Assembly (NCBI GenBank): GCA_963844405.1 | Contig: CAWJNZ010000007.1 | Span: 434,001 to 498,000, forward strand | DNA length: 64,000 nt | Direction of reading: 5' to 3' | Source of the DNA: DASSUW01 sp963844405 | GTDB taxonomy: Bacteria > Actinomycetota > Thermoleophilia > Solirubrobacterales > Solirubrobacteraceae | Shown here: positions 41,661 to 48,802 of the stretch, piece by piece | Layout of the letters: each line of letters begins with the position of its first letter | Position numbering within the stretch: position 1 is the first letter of the stretch | The notes under the pieces: model-generated | The model's database searches: none | What the model saw: only the letters and a program-made list of their open reading frames with translations | Told to the model about the DNA's origin: nothing | Program-made: the position numbers and the translations under genes

Positions 41661-43010
41661 TTATCGTCGCCAAGGGCTTGAATACCTCGGTATGAACTCC
41701 GGCACGTCGACCTCGCTCACCCGCGAGGAGCTCACGCGGCGCACGCGCGGCTCGCCGGCCGGCTCGCGGAACGACGACTTCTCCTGCCGCGGCGGGCGCC
41801 TCTCCCCGTAGCCGGTGGCGACCACGGTGATCCACACCTCGTCCTCGAGCTTCTCGTCGAGCATCGCGCCGAAGATGATGTTCGCGTCCGGATGCGCGGC
41901 CTCCTGGATCGTGTGGGCCGCCTCGTTGACCTCCCACAGCGACAGGTCGCGCCCGCCGGTGATCGAGAGCAGGATCGAGCGCGCGCCCTCGAGCGTCGTC
42001 TCCAGCAGCGGCGACGAGGCGGCCGCGTGGGCGGCCTCGACGGCCCGCTTGTCGCCCGCCCCCATGCCGATGCCGAGCAGGGCGTTGCCGGCGTCGGACA
42101 TGATCGTGCGGACGTCCGCGAAGTCGAGGTTGATGAGGCCCGGCAGCGTGATCAGGTCGGAGATGCCCTGCACGCCCTGGCGCAGCACGTCGTCGGCCAC
42201 CCGGAAGGCCTCGACCATCGAGGTCTGCTTGTCGAGCACCGACAGGAGCCGGTTGTTGGGCACGACGATCAACGTGTCGACCTCTTCGCCCAGCATCTCG
42301 ATGCCCTGGTCGGCCGCCTGCATGCGGCGCGAGCCCTCGAAGCCGAACGGCTTGGTCACGATGCCGACGGTCAGCGCGCCGAGCTCGCGCGCGATCCGCG
42401 CCACCACGGGCGCCGCGCCGGTGCCCGTGCCGCCGCCCTCGCCCGCGGTGATGAACACCATGTCCGAGCCCTTGAGCAGCGACTTGACGCGGTCGTAGTC
42501 CTCCATCGCGGCCGAGTGGCCGAGGTCGGGGTTCGAGCCGGAGCCCAGCCCGCGCGTGATGTCGGCCCCGAGCTGGAGCGTCACGTGGGCGGACGACGAG
42601 TTCAGCGACTGCGTGTCGGTGTTCAGGGCGATGAACTCGACGCCGGTCACCTCGGCCTCGATCATGCGGTTGACGGCGTTCACGCCGCCGCCGCCGACGC
42701 CGACAACGCGCAGCTCCGGCTGGCGGGTCAGCTCGGAGCCGGCCGAGGACCACTCGTACTCGGCCACGGAGGGCCGGGCCGGCCCGGGCGGGGCCATCAT
42801 GTTGTCGGGGATGTCGCTCGAGAAGGCGTGGCGCAGGCGCTCCTGGGGCGTCGGCGTGCGCGGGGCGGCCGGCGCCGGCGGCTCGGGCGGCGGCGGCGCG
42901 TCGGCCCGCTGCGGCTCGGGCGGCGATGCCGCCTGCTGTGCCTCCTCCGTCTTCCGGAAGAGCGCCGCCAGCGGTCCTTCCCGCATGCTCGCCCGCTTAC
43001 CGCTTGCCAT
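41661..43010 (-). CDS. ftsZ: FtsZ with long Pro-rich N-terminal extension
   Basis: A 449-residue tubulin-like GTPase. Residues ~98-410 form a full FtsZ core: RVVGVGGGGVNAVNRMIEA, the GTP loop GEGGGTGTGAAP (about 190-201), NNRLLSVLDK, the T7 loop NLDFADVRTIMSDAG and HPDANIIFGAMLD. The C-terminal tail keeps the conserved peptide DVPEFIPRY. Unusual is the ~95-residue Pro/Ala-rich extension before the core (QERLRHAFSSDIPDN near residue 56 may be a helix). Its start overlaps a ParA gene by 14 bases; no other division or wall (dcw) genes are nearby. It may be the main FtsZ or a second paralogue. Confidence 0.92.
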   Translation of the reverse strand: MASGKRASMREGPLAALFRKTEEAQQAASPPEPQRADAPPPPEPPAPAAPRTPTPQERLRHAFSSDIPDNMMAPPGPARPSVAEYEWSSAGSELTRQPELRVVGVGGGGVNAVNRMIEAEVTGVEFIALNTDTQSLNSSSAHVTLQLGADITRGLGSGSNPDLGHSAAMEDYDRVKSLLKGSDMVFITAGEGGGTGTGAAPVVARIARELGALTVGIVTKPFGFEGSRRMQAADQGIEMLGEEVDTLIVVPNNRLLSVLDKQTSMVEAFRVADDVLRQGVQGISDLITLPGLINLDFADVRTIMSDAGNALLGIGMGAGDKRAVEAAHAAASSPLLETTLEGARSILLSITGGRDLSLWEVNEAAHTIQEAAHPDANIIFGAMLDEKLEDEVWITVVATGYGERRPPRQEKSSFREPAGEPRVRRVSSSRVSEVDVPEFIPRYSSPWRR

Positions 43011-43764
43011 TCGAGAGCACCTCCTTCGCCAGCTGGCGATAAGCGTCAGCCGCGGTCCCCTTGGGGTCGTACTTGAGCACCGACATCCCCTTCACAGGGG
43101 CCTCCGCGAAACGCACGGTCTTCCTGATCCGCGCGCCGAACACGCGATCTCCGAAGTTCTCCTCGAGGATCTCGAGCGCCTCCTTGGCATGGAGCGTACG
43201 CGTGTCGACCATCGTCGGCAGGATGCCCGCGATCTGCACGTCCGGATTCAGGTTCTCGCGGATCATCGCCAGGGTGTTCTGCAGCTGAAGCAGCCCACGC
43301 ATCGACAGATACTCGCACTGGACGGGGACGATCACCTGATCGGCCGCCGTGAGCGCGTTCACCGTCAATAGTCCCAGCGACGGCGGCGTATCGACGAACA
43401 CCCAGTCGTAGTCCTCCTCCACCACGAGCAGCGCCTTGGTCAGCGAGCGCTCGCGACCGATCTTGGTCGACATGGCGATCTCGGCTCCGGCGAGGTCGAT
43501 CGAGGCGCACGCGACGTCGATCTCGCGGCGCTTGATCACCTCCTTGATCGAGAGATCGTGGACCAGCACGTCGAACATCGACTGCTCGAGCGTGTCGGGG
43601 TCGATGCCCTGCGACATCGTGAGGTTGCCCTGGGGGTCCATGTCGACGCACAGGACGCGGTGGCCCTGCTCGGCGAAGGCCGCCGCGAGGTTCAGCGTCG
43701 TGGTGGTCTTCGCGACGCCGCCCTTCTGGTTGGCGAAGGCGATGACCTTGGCCTTGCCGGTCAC
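42997..43764 (-). CDS. parA: ParA/Soj-family ATPase
   Basis: A 255-residue deviant-Walker P-loop ATPase: IAFANQKGGVAKTTTTLNLA with the signature lysine, VLCVDMDPQGNLT, and Walker B WVFVDTPPSLGLLT. Residues such as QCEYLSMRGL and GILPTMVDTRTLHAKE are typical of Soj-like proteins of chromosome segregation. No parB follows; instead the next gene is ftsZ, overlapping by 14 bases. It may position division or cargo (as MipZ- or PomZ-type ATPases do) rather than segregate DNA. That role is an inference from the pairing. Confidence 0.9.
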   Translation of the reverse strand: MTGKAKVIAFANQKGGVAKTTTTLNLAAAFAEQGHRVLCVDMDPQGNLTMSQGIDPDTLEQSMFDVLVHDLSIKEVIKRREIDVACASIDLAGAEIAMSTKIGRERSLTKALLVVEEDYDWVFVDTPPSLGLLTVNALTAADQVIVPVQCEYLSMRGLLQLQNTLAMIRENLNPDVQIAGILPTMVDTRTLHAKEALEILEENFGDRVFGARIRKTVRFAEAPVKGMSVLKYDPKGTAADAYRQLAKEVLSNGKR

Positions 43765-43857
43765 GTCGTGCTCCGATCACGGTCGGGGAAACCCATCGGC
43801 CTTGCCTGTTCGCCCCCGACGTGAGGTTTCCTCCCACCCGCGTAGCATGCGGGCCCG

Positions 43858-44682
43858 ATGGATCGAGGAACCGCCCGCCGACTCAACCGCGCGCACTGGG
43901 ACGCGCTGGCCTCGGCGCACGGCGAAGGCCAGGACGCGTACTACGACACCGAGGCGCTCGTGGCGGGCGCCGACACGCTGCGCGAGGCCGAGCAGGCGGG
44001 CGTGCGCGAGGCGGTCGGCGCCGTGGCCGGGCTCGACGTGCTGCACCTTCAGTGCCACATCGGGTTCGACTCGATCTCGCTGGCGCGCCGCGGCGCCCGC
44101 GTGGTGGGCGCGGACTTCTCCCCCGGGTCGCTCGAGAAGGCGCGCGCGCTGGCCCGCCGGTGCGAGGTGGACGTCGAGTTCGTCGAGGCCGACGCGACGA
44201 AGCTGCCGGTGGAGCTGCACAACCGCTTCGACCTCGTGTACGCGACGATCGGGGTGATCACCTGGATCGAGGACATGCGGGCGTGGATGCGGTCGGCCGC
44301 GTCGGCCCTGCGGGGCGGCGGCAAGCTGCTGCTCGTCGAGAACCACCCGCTGTTCACGATGGTCGCCTCTATCGACCCGTTCTCGGTCGACTTCCCGTAC
44401 GCCAACGACGGCCCGCGCGCGTTCGACGAGCCGGGCTCGTACGCGAACGCGGACCTGCAGGTCGCCGCCACCGCGACGATCGAGTACGGCCACTCGCTGG
44501 CCGAGGTCGTCAACGCCGCGCTCGCGGCGGGCCTGAAGATCCAGCGGCTCGACGAGCACCTCGAGGCCGACTTCGACCCCCGCGGCAGCCTGCTCGCGCG
44601 CGAGGACGACGGCCGCTACCGCCTGCGGGTCGACGGCGAGGCCCTGCCCGTCATGTTCGCGCTCGTCGCCGCCAAGCCCTGA
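43858..44682 (+). CDS. class I SAM-dependent methyltransferase
   Basis: A 274-residue methyltransferase starting MDRGTARRLNRAHWDALASAHGEGQ, a pattern common in small-molecule methyltransferases. Motif I reads VLHLQCHIGFDSISLARRG, with Asp/Glu positions in VVGADFSPGSLEKA; the acidic post-I strand is FVEADATKLP. A segment FTMVASIDPFSVDFPY with aromatic residues follows the core and may form the substrate lid. It is divergent from parA (93 bases) and precedes the palindrome-flanked nuclease-like gene. Substrate unknown. Confidence 0.85.
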   Translation: MDRGTARRLNRAHWDALASAHGEGQDAYYDTEALVAGADTLREAEQAGVREAVGAVAGLDVLHLQCHIGFDSISLARRGARVVGADFSPGSLEKARALARRCEVDVEFVEADATKLPVELHNRFDLVYATIGVITWIEDMRAWMRSAASALRGGGKLLLVENHPLFTMVASIDPFSVDFPYANDGPRAFDEPGSYANADLQVAATATIEYGHSLAEVVNAALAAGLKIQRLDEHLEADFDPRGSLLAREDDGRYRLRVDGEALPVMFALVAAKP

Positions 44683-44704
44683 AAGGGGGCGAACTTCGGC
44701 GCCT

Positions 44705-44739
44705 GGCGCCTTAACGTCGCTATGCGACGTCAAAGCGCC
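44705..44739. repeat. palindrome A: start codon of DUF559 gene in its loop
   Basis: Arms GGCGCCTTAACGTCG (44705-44719) and CGACGTCAAAGCGCC (44725-44739) match at 13 of 15 positions. The 5-base loop CTATG contains the ATG (44722-44724) of the following gene. Outside it, AACTTCG (44692-44698) and CGAAGTT (44748-44754) form an outer inverted repeat. The right arm and flank are identical to those of palindrome B at 45618-45652. Confidence 0.88.
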
Positions 44740-45627
44740 ACGGACCTCGAAGTTGCACGACTGGCGACCGCACAACACGGCGTCGTCGCGCGACCGCAGC
44801 TGCTGCTTCTCGGTCTCAGCGGGCAGTCCGTCGACCGCCGCGTCCGCACCGGCCGGCTCCTTCCGATCCACCGCGGCGTCTACGCCGTAGGACATCGCGC
44901 CCTGCGCGCGGAGGGCCGATGGATGGCTGCCGTGCTGGTCGGTGGCCGCGACGCCGTCCTCAGCCACGCCACCGCGGCGTCGGCATGGGAACTGCGGCCG
45001 CCGGGCGCAGGCGCGATCCACATCACCGTCCCCAGTGATGTGGGTCGCAAGCGGCGCAACGGCCTGCGGATCCATCGCAGCGTCGCTCTCGAGGCCGACG
45101 ACACGACGACGTATCTCGCGATCCCCGTGACGACGCCGCTGCGCACGATCCTGGACCTCGCCCCGACCTTGGACGGCCGCCCACTCGAGCGCGTGCTCGA
45201 TCTCGCCGAGCAGCGGCGCCTCATCGACTTCGCCGAACTGCGGCAACGCCTCGCGGAACGACGGGGCCGGCCGGGATCTCCCTCCCTACAAGCGGTGTTG
45301 TCCCTCTACAGCGCCGGCAGCACGGTGACCCGCAGCGAAATGGAGGAGCGGTTTCTGCGGCTCTGCGACGAGCACGGTCTGCCGCGGCCGAAGGTCAACA
45401 CCCGCATCGAGGGAGAGGAGGTCGATTTCGTCTGGCGGGATGCGCGGCTCGTGGTCGAGGTCGACGGTTACCGCTATCACCGCTCGCCGTCGAGCTTCGA
45501 GTCGGATCGGGAGCGCGACGTCATGCTCGTCCTGGCGGGGTGGCAGGTCATGCGCTTCACGTGGACGCAGCTCACCCGCCGGTCGAGCTGGGTGGCGCAC
45601 GCCGTCGCGAGCCGCTTGGCGCTTTGA
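44722..45627 (+). CDS. AbiEi-like N-terminal domain fused to DUF559 nuclease-like domain
   Basis: A 301-residue protein. The first ~65 residues form a winged-helix-like region (LEVARLATAQHGVVARPQLLLLG, then RLLPIHRGVYAVGH) as in AbiEi-type antitoxin or transcription-regulator domains. The middle carries SHATAASAWEL and IPVTTPLRTILDLAPTL, typical of this family. The C-terminal ~100 residues match DUF559/Vsr-like endonuclease folds: EVDFVWRDARLVVEVDGYRYH, RERDVMLVLAGWQVMRFTWTQL. Start and stop codons lie within two palindromes. No toxin gene is adjacent, so it is a solo member. Role in defence or regulation is unproven. Confidence 0.82.
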   Translation: MRRQSATDLEVARLATAQHGVVARPQLLLLGLSGQSVDRRVRTGRLLPIHRGVYAVGHRALRAEGRWMAAVLVGGRDAVLSHATAASAWELRPPGAGAIHITVPSDVGRKRRNGLRIHRSVALEADDTTTYLAIPVTTPLRTILDLAPTLDGRPLERVLDLAEQRRLIDFAELRQRLAERRGRPGSPSLQAVLSLYSAGSTVTRSEMEERFLRLCDEHGLPRPKVNTRIEGEEVDFVWRDARLVVEVDGYRYHRSPSSFESDRERDVMLVLAGWQVMRFTWTQLTRRSSWVAHAVASRLAL

Positions 45628-45652
45628 CGTCGCTATCCGACGTCAAAGCGCC
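45618..45652. repeat. palindrome B: stop codon of DUF559 gene in its left arm
   Basis: Arms GGCGCTTTGACGTCG (45618-45632) and CGACGTCAAAGCGCC (45638-45652) are perfectly complementary, 15 of 15, around the loop CTATC. The stop codon TGA (45625-45627) lies in the left arm. It is in the same orientation as palindrome A and could also serve as a transcription terminator. The following 170 bases up to the xdhC start hold nothing else I can name. Confidence 0.9.
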
Positions 45653-45824
45653 ACGCACCGGATGTCGACGCCGCCGGGCGAACCGGCGGCTCGCGGTTGC
45701 GAACTACCTGAACGTCGCCTTGACGCGATCCGCAGGATGGTTCAACGTGCAACTTGGTCGGAGAGGGTGGGCCACGGTAGGCCCCCATGGAGGGATGGTT
45801 GCAGCTACACGAAGCCGGTCATAG

Positions 45825-46550
45825 ATGATCGCCGGGCGGCTTGCCAACCGCGCGGCGGCGCTCGAAGCCGAGCGCGTGCCCTACGTGCAGGCGACGGTGG
45901 TCCGTGCCGGGCGGCCGGCCAGCGTCCAGCCGGGCGCGACCGCCCTCGTGCTCAAGGACGGCGAGATCGAGGGCTTCGTCGGCGGCCACTGCGCCGAGCC
46001 GAGCGTCCGCCTGCACGCGCTGCGCGCGCTCGAGACCGGCGAGCCGCTGCTGTTGCGGATCGAGCCCGGCGACGGCGACAGCGCCGCGACGGACGGCGCG
46101 ATCACCGTCCACAACCCGTGCATCAGCGGCGGCGCGCTGGAGATCTTCCTCGAGCCGCACGTCCCCATGCCGCGCCTGCACGTCGTCGGCGACACGCCGA
46201 TCGCCCACGCCCTGAGTGAGCTCGCCAAGGCCGCGGGCTACGACGTCGGGCCCGGGGACGAGGCCGCCCTGGTCGTCGCATCGCACGGCAGGGACGAGGA
46301 GCAGGCGCTGAAGGACGCGCTCGACGCCGACGTCCCGTACGTCGGGCTCGTCGCGAGCCGGAAGCGCGGCCAGGCGGTGCTGGCGAGCCTCGACATCGAC
46401 GGCGCGCGCGTCCACACGCCGGCGGGCCTCGACATCGGCGCCCGCACCCCCGAGGAGATCGCGCTGTCGATCCTCGCCGAGATCGTGGCGAGCCGGCGTG
46501 CGCGCGTGACCGCGCCGCCGGCTGAACACGGGCACTGCTGCCATGAGTGA
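45825..46550 (+). CDS. XdhC/CoxF-like molybdenum cofactor insertion protein
   Basis: A 241-residue XdhC-family protein, which binds and protects sulfurated molybdopterin cofactor before its insertion into CODH or xanthine dehydrogenase. Blocks visible are VRAGRPASVQPGATALVLKDG, GFVGGHCAEPSVRLHALRAL (the conserved Cys region) and the Rossmann-like second half with RLHVVGDTPIAHALSELAKAAG. PYVGLVASRKRGQAV and GARTPEEIALSILAEI are standard. It ends HGHCCHE, a possible metal-binding tail. First gene of the CO dehydrogenase operon, overlapping the next by 8 bases. Confidence 0.9.
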   Translation: MIAGRLANRAAALEAERVPYVQATVVRAGRPASVQPGATALVLKDGEIEGFVGGHCAEPSVRLHALRALETGEPLLLRIEPGDGDSAATDGAITVHNPCISGGALEIFLEPHVPMPRLHVVGDTPIAHALSELAKAAGYDVGPGDEAALVVASHGRDEEQALKDALDADVPYVGLVASRKRGQAVLASLDIDGARVHTPAGLDIGARTPEEIALSILAEIVASRRARVTAPPAEHGHCCHE

Positions 46551-47145
46551 GCCGTTCGTCGCGGGCCTGGTCCTGGCGGCCGGCGGCTCCAGCCGCCTGG
46601 GCCGGCCCAAGCAGCTGCTGCCGTACAACGGCGCCACGCTGCTCGACCACACCGTCGCCATGGCGCGCGACTGCGAGTTCGACCAGCTGCTGGTGGCCGT
46701 CGGCGGCGACGCCGACAAGATCCGCGAGCGCGTCAACCTCTCCGGCGCCGACATCGTCCTCAACCCCAGCTTCGGCGAGGGCTGCTCGTCGACGATCGCC
46801 GTCGCCATGGCGGCGCTCGACCCGCGGGCCACCGTGCTCGTGCTCGTGCTCGGCGACCAGCCGGGAGTGGAGCCGATGACCGTGCGCTTCCTGCTCGCGG
46901 CCCGCGGCGACGCGCCGATCGCCGTCTGCCGCTACGCCGACGGCCGCGGCCACCCGTTCGCGTTCGGCAGCGAGATGTTCGCGGACCTGCGGAGCCTGCA
47001 CGGCGACAAGGCGGTCTGGCGTCTGCTCGACGAGCGCGCCGAGGAGGTCGAGGAGGTGCCGGTCGCCGGGCCGGTTCCGCTCGACGTCGACACCTGGGCG
47101 GACTACGAGGCCGTCGTCGCGGCCTCAGGAAGGAGCACTGCATGA
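46543..47145 (+). CDS. MobA-like nucleotidyltransferase (molybdenum cofactor cytidylyl/guanylyltransferase)
   Basis: A 200-residue nucleotidyltransferase of the MobA/MocA type. It starts GLVLAAGGSSRLGRPKQLLP, the NTP-binding loop, and has LVLGDQPGVEP and GRGHPFAFG. It likely adds CMP to molybdopterin to give the cytosine dinucleotide cofactor used by CO dehydrogenase. The gene overlaps xdhC by 8 bases and the first small membrane protein gene by 4. CMP rather than GMP is inferred from the operon. Confidence 0.9.
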   Translation: MSEPFVAGLVLAAGGSSRLGRPKQLLPYNGATLLDHTVAMARDCEFDQLLVAVGGDADKIRERVNLSGADIVLNPSFGEGCSSTIAVAMAALDPRATVLVLVLGDQPGVEPMTVRFLLAARGDAPIAVCRYADGRGHPFAFGSEMFADLRSLHGDKAVWRLLDERAEEVEEVPVAGPVPLDVDTWADYEAVVAASGRSTA

Positions 47146-47384
47146 CGGGATGGCAGGTCGGGCTCGCGCTCGGCATCGTCGTCGTCCTCGTCGCCGCCGC
47201 GATCGTGATCACGGTCGTGCGGCTGGCGAGCCGCATCGCCGCGCAGGCCAAGACGGCGGAGGAGGGCGTCGAGGCCGTGCGCCGGCAGACGACGGAGCTC
47301 GGCGGCATCGGCCGGATCAACGACTCCGGGGTGCGGATCCTCCACTCCGCGAGGGCGCTCCGAAAGGTCGCGGTGGGCAGATGA
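47142..47384 (+). CDS. small single-pass membrane protein 1 of cox operon
   Basis: An 80-residue protein: one N-terminal transmembrane helix (about residues 6-30, VGLALGIVVVLVAAAIVITVV) followed by a basic RLASRIAAQAK stretch, a helical soluble part and a basic end (ALRKVAVGR). The start follows GGAAGGAG at 6 bases and overlaps the MobA-like gene stop; its stop overlaps the next start by 4 bases. I know no family. Position and layout repeat four more times downstream, so it is probably a component of a membrane assembly made with CO dehydrogenase. Confidence 0.75.
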   Translation: MTGWQVGLALGIVVVLVAAAIVITVVRLASRIAAQAKTAEEGVEAVRRQTTELGGIGRINDSGVRILHSARALRKVAVGR

Positions 47385-47662
47385 GCGGCAACGACTACTG
47401 GGTCATCGCGCTGGTCATCGGCCTCGCCGCCGCGCTGATCGTCGCGTTCCTGCTGCTGATGCTGATCCGCTCGGTCAAGAGCATCGAGACGTCGGTCGGC
47501 GGGCTGCTCGCCACGGCGACCGCCGTCGCCGGCCAGACCGCCAACATCCCCCAGCTGCAGGCCACCGCGCCGGTGCTGGGCGAGATCGTCGACGAGGCGA
47601 TCGTGCAGGACGGCTACATGAACGCGCTCACCGACGGATTCGGAGGCAACAATGGCCACTGA
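47381..47662 (+). CDS. small single-pass membrane protein 2 of cox operon
   Basis: A 93-residue protein: a transmembrane helix at about residues 7-30 (VIALVIGLAAALIVAFLLLM), then IRSVKSIETSVGGLLATATAV, a helical part with no charges in long stretches, and an acidic region (GEIVDEAIVQDGY). The end is Gly/Asn-rich (GFGGNNGH). It overlaps protein 1 by 4 bases and protein 3 by 11. No family recognised; the amphipathic region after the membrane could pack with the other small proteins. Confidence 0.75.
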   Translation: MSGNDYWVIALVIGLAAALIVAFLLLMLIRSVKSIETSVGGLLATATAVAGQTANIPQLQATAPVLGEIVDEAIVQDGYMNALTDGFGGNNGH

Positions 47663-47930
47663 GGACGTCCTGCTGCTGCTCACCGTGCTGCTGGCGCTCG
47701 TGGTCGTCGGCGTCCTCGCCGGCGCCCTGATCGTCGTGCGCCGGGGGCTGCAGAACATCTCCGAGGGCCTCGCCACGCTCGCCGGCGCCCTCCAGACCGT
47801 CGAGGCGGAGCACCTGCGCCCGCTGGAGCCCGCCGTCAAGGCGATCAACGCCCAGTTCGACGTGATCCTGTCCGCGCTGCCGGGGATCGCGAAGAAGGCC
47901 GCCGTCGTCGCCGAGAGGAGGCCACGATGA
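47652..47930 (+). CDS. small single-pass membrane protein 3 of cox operon
   Basis: A 92-residue protein: helix at about residues 5-28 (VLLLLTVLLALVVVGVLAGA) followed by VVRRGLQNISEGLATLAG, a long amphipathic region with EAEHLRPLEPAVKAINAQFDV, and a basic end (AERRPR). The start has GGAGG at 7 bases. The pattern of a helix, then a basic residue pair, then Ile/Ala-rich heptad-like helices resembles proteins 2 and 5, suggesting duplication. It overlaps the next gene by 4 bases. Function unknown. Confidence 0.75.
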   Translation: MATEDVLLLLTVLLALVVVGVLAGALIVVRRGLQNISEGLATLAGALQTVEAEHLRPLEPAVKAINAQFDVILSALPGIAKKAAVVAERRPR

Positions 47931-48193
47931 CCCTCTGGTGGATCGGCAACGCGATCCTGCTGCTCGCCGTCCTGCCCGTCGTGATCTACCTGCTCAGCGG
48001 CGTGCTCAAGCAGGCGAACAGCATCGTGCCGAGCGTCCAGCAGATCGCCACGGTCGCCGCCGCGGGCTCGAAGGACCTCGACGCCACGGCGCTCCTGCTC
48101 ACCACCCAGGACCAGGTCCGCCAGACGGTCCATGGGGTCGCCGACTACGGCGGCTCGCTCGACACGATCCTCGACGACGCTGAGGAGGAGTAG
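47927..48193 (+). CDS. small single-pass membrane protein 4 of cox operon
   Basis: An 88-residue protein: helix at about residues 4-25 (WWIGNAILLLAVLPVVIYLL), then KQANSIVPSVQQIATVAAAG and a soluble part with KDLDATALLLTTQDQVRQTV, ending in acidic LDDAEEE. The start has GAGAGGAGG at good spacing and overlaps protein 3. The acidic tail contrasts with the basic tails of 1 and 3, which could allow them to interact. No family recognised. Confidence 0.75.
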   Translation: MTLWWIGNAILLLAVLPVVIYLLSGVLKQANSIVPSVQQIATVAAAGSKDLDATALLLTTQDQVRQTVHGVADYGGSLDTILDDAEEE

Positions 48194-48790
48194 ATGCCCG
48201 CCGCCGGAGTCGTGACCATCGTCGCGGTCGTCCTGATCGTCCTCGCGCTCGTCTACTACCTGGTGAGCACGATCGTCGCCCTGCGCAGGATCGCCGACGG
48301 GCTCGACGAGGCGATCGCCAACGTCGGGGAGATCGTCGCCAAGACCGCGCCCGTCAACGACGTGGTGCTCGACATCAACGCGAACCTCGACGCCGCGGTC
48401 AGCGCGCTCGAGGGCCTGCTCGTCAAGAAGGCCGGCATGGGTGACGCGGTGGGCCTCGTCGACGGCCTCTACCCCGGCGCCGCCGTCGAGGGCCTCCGCG
48501 ACTTCCCGGAGAGCCGCGAGTTGACTCCGCCGCGGATCGGCGAGGTCTACACGAAGGGGACGCTCACGCTCGCGCGGCTCGGCCGCGAGGCGCCGATCGC
48601 CATGGCCAACCCGGCCGGCCCTGCCCTGCGCGACCCGGCCTACGGCAGCGCGGCCGCGCGCACGCTCTACGCCGGGGACCGGCCCGCGCGCTCGCCGGTG
48701 ATCGGCACCGACGCCCCGACCCGGTACGAGCAGCGCGAAGACATCGGGGCCCCGCGCAAGCGGTTCGCTCGCAAAGTGTTCACGTCGTAG
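48194..48790 (+). CDS. small membrane protein 5 of cox operon, with long soluble tail
   Basis: A 198-residue protein: helix at about residues 6-28 (VVTIVAVVLIVLALVYYLV) followed by LRRIADGLDEAIANVGEIVA, then a helical stretch, and a ~110-residue tail (from about residue 85) that is Pro/Gly-rich and basic at the end (RKRFARKVFTS). Its start directly follows the stop of protein 4 (TAGATG). It has no recognised domain. As the largest of the five and the one just before CoxM, its tail is a candidate for contacting the CO dehydrogenase. Confidence 0.75.
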   Translation: MPAAGVVTIVAVVLIVLALVYYLVSTIVALRRIADGLDEAIANVGEIVAKTAPVNDVVLDINANLDAAVSALEGLLVKKAGMGDAVGLVDGLYPGAAVEGLRDFPESRELTPPRIGEVYTKGTLTLARLGREAPIAMANPAGPALRDPAYGSAAARTLYAGDRPARSPVIGTDAPTRYEQREDIGAPRKRFARKVFTS

Positions 48791-48802
48791 GAAGGAGCAG
48801 AC

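Noticed and set aside
42820..43010. Possibility that the FtsZ extension is a false start and the gene begins near residue 70-90
   Set aside because: There are internal Met codons, but codon use and the overlap with parA support translation from 43010; kept as an open point rather than called.
48194..48790. Small membrane protein 5 as a CoxC/CoxH/CoxK homologue
   Set aside because: Those are multi-pass proteins; this one has a single helix.
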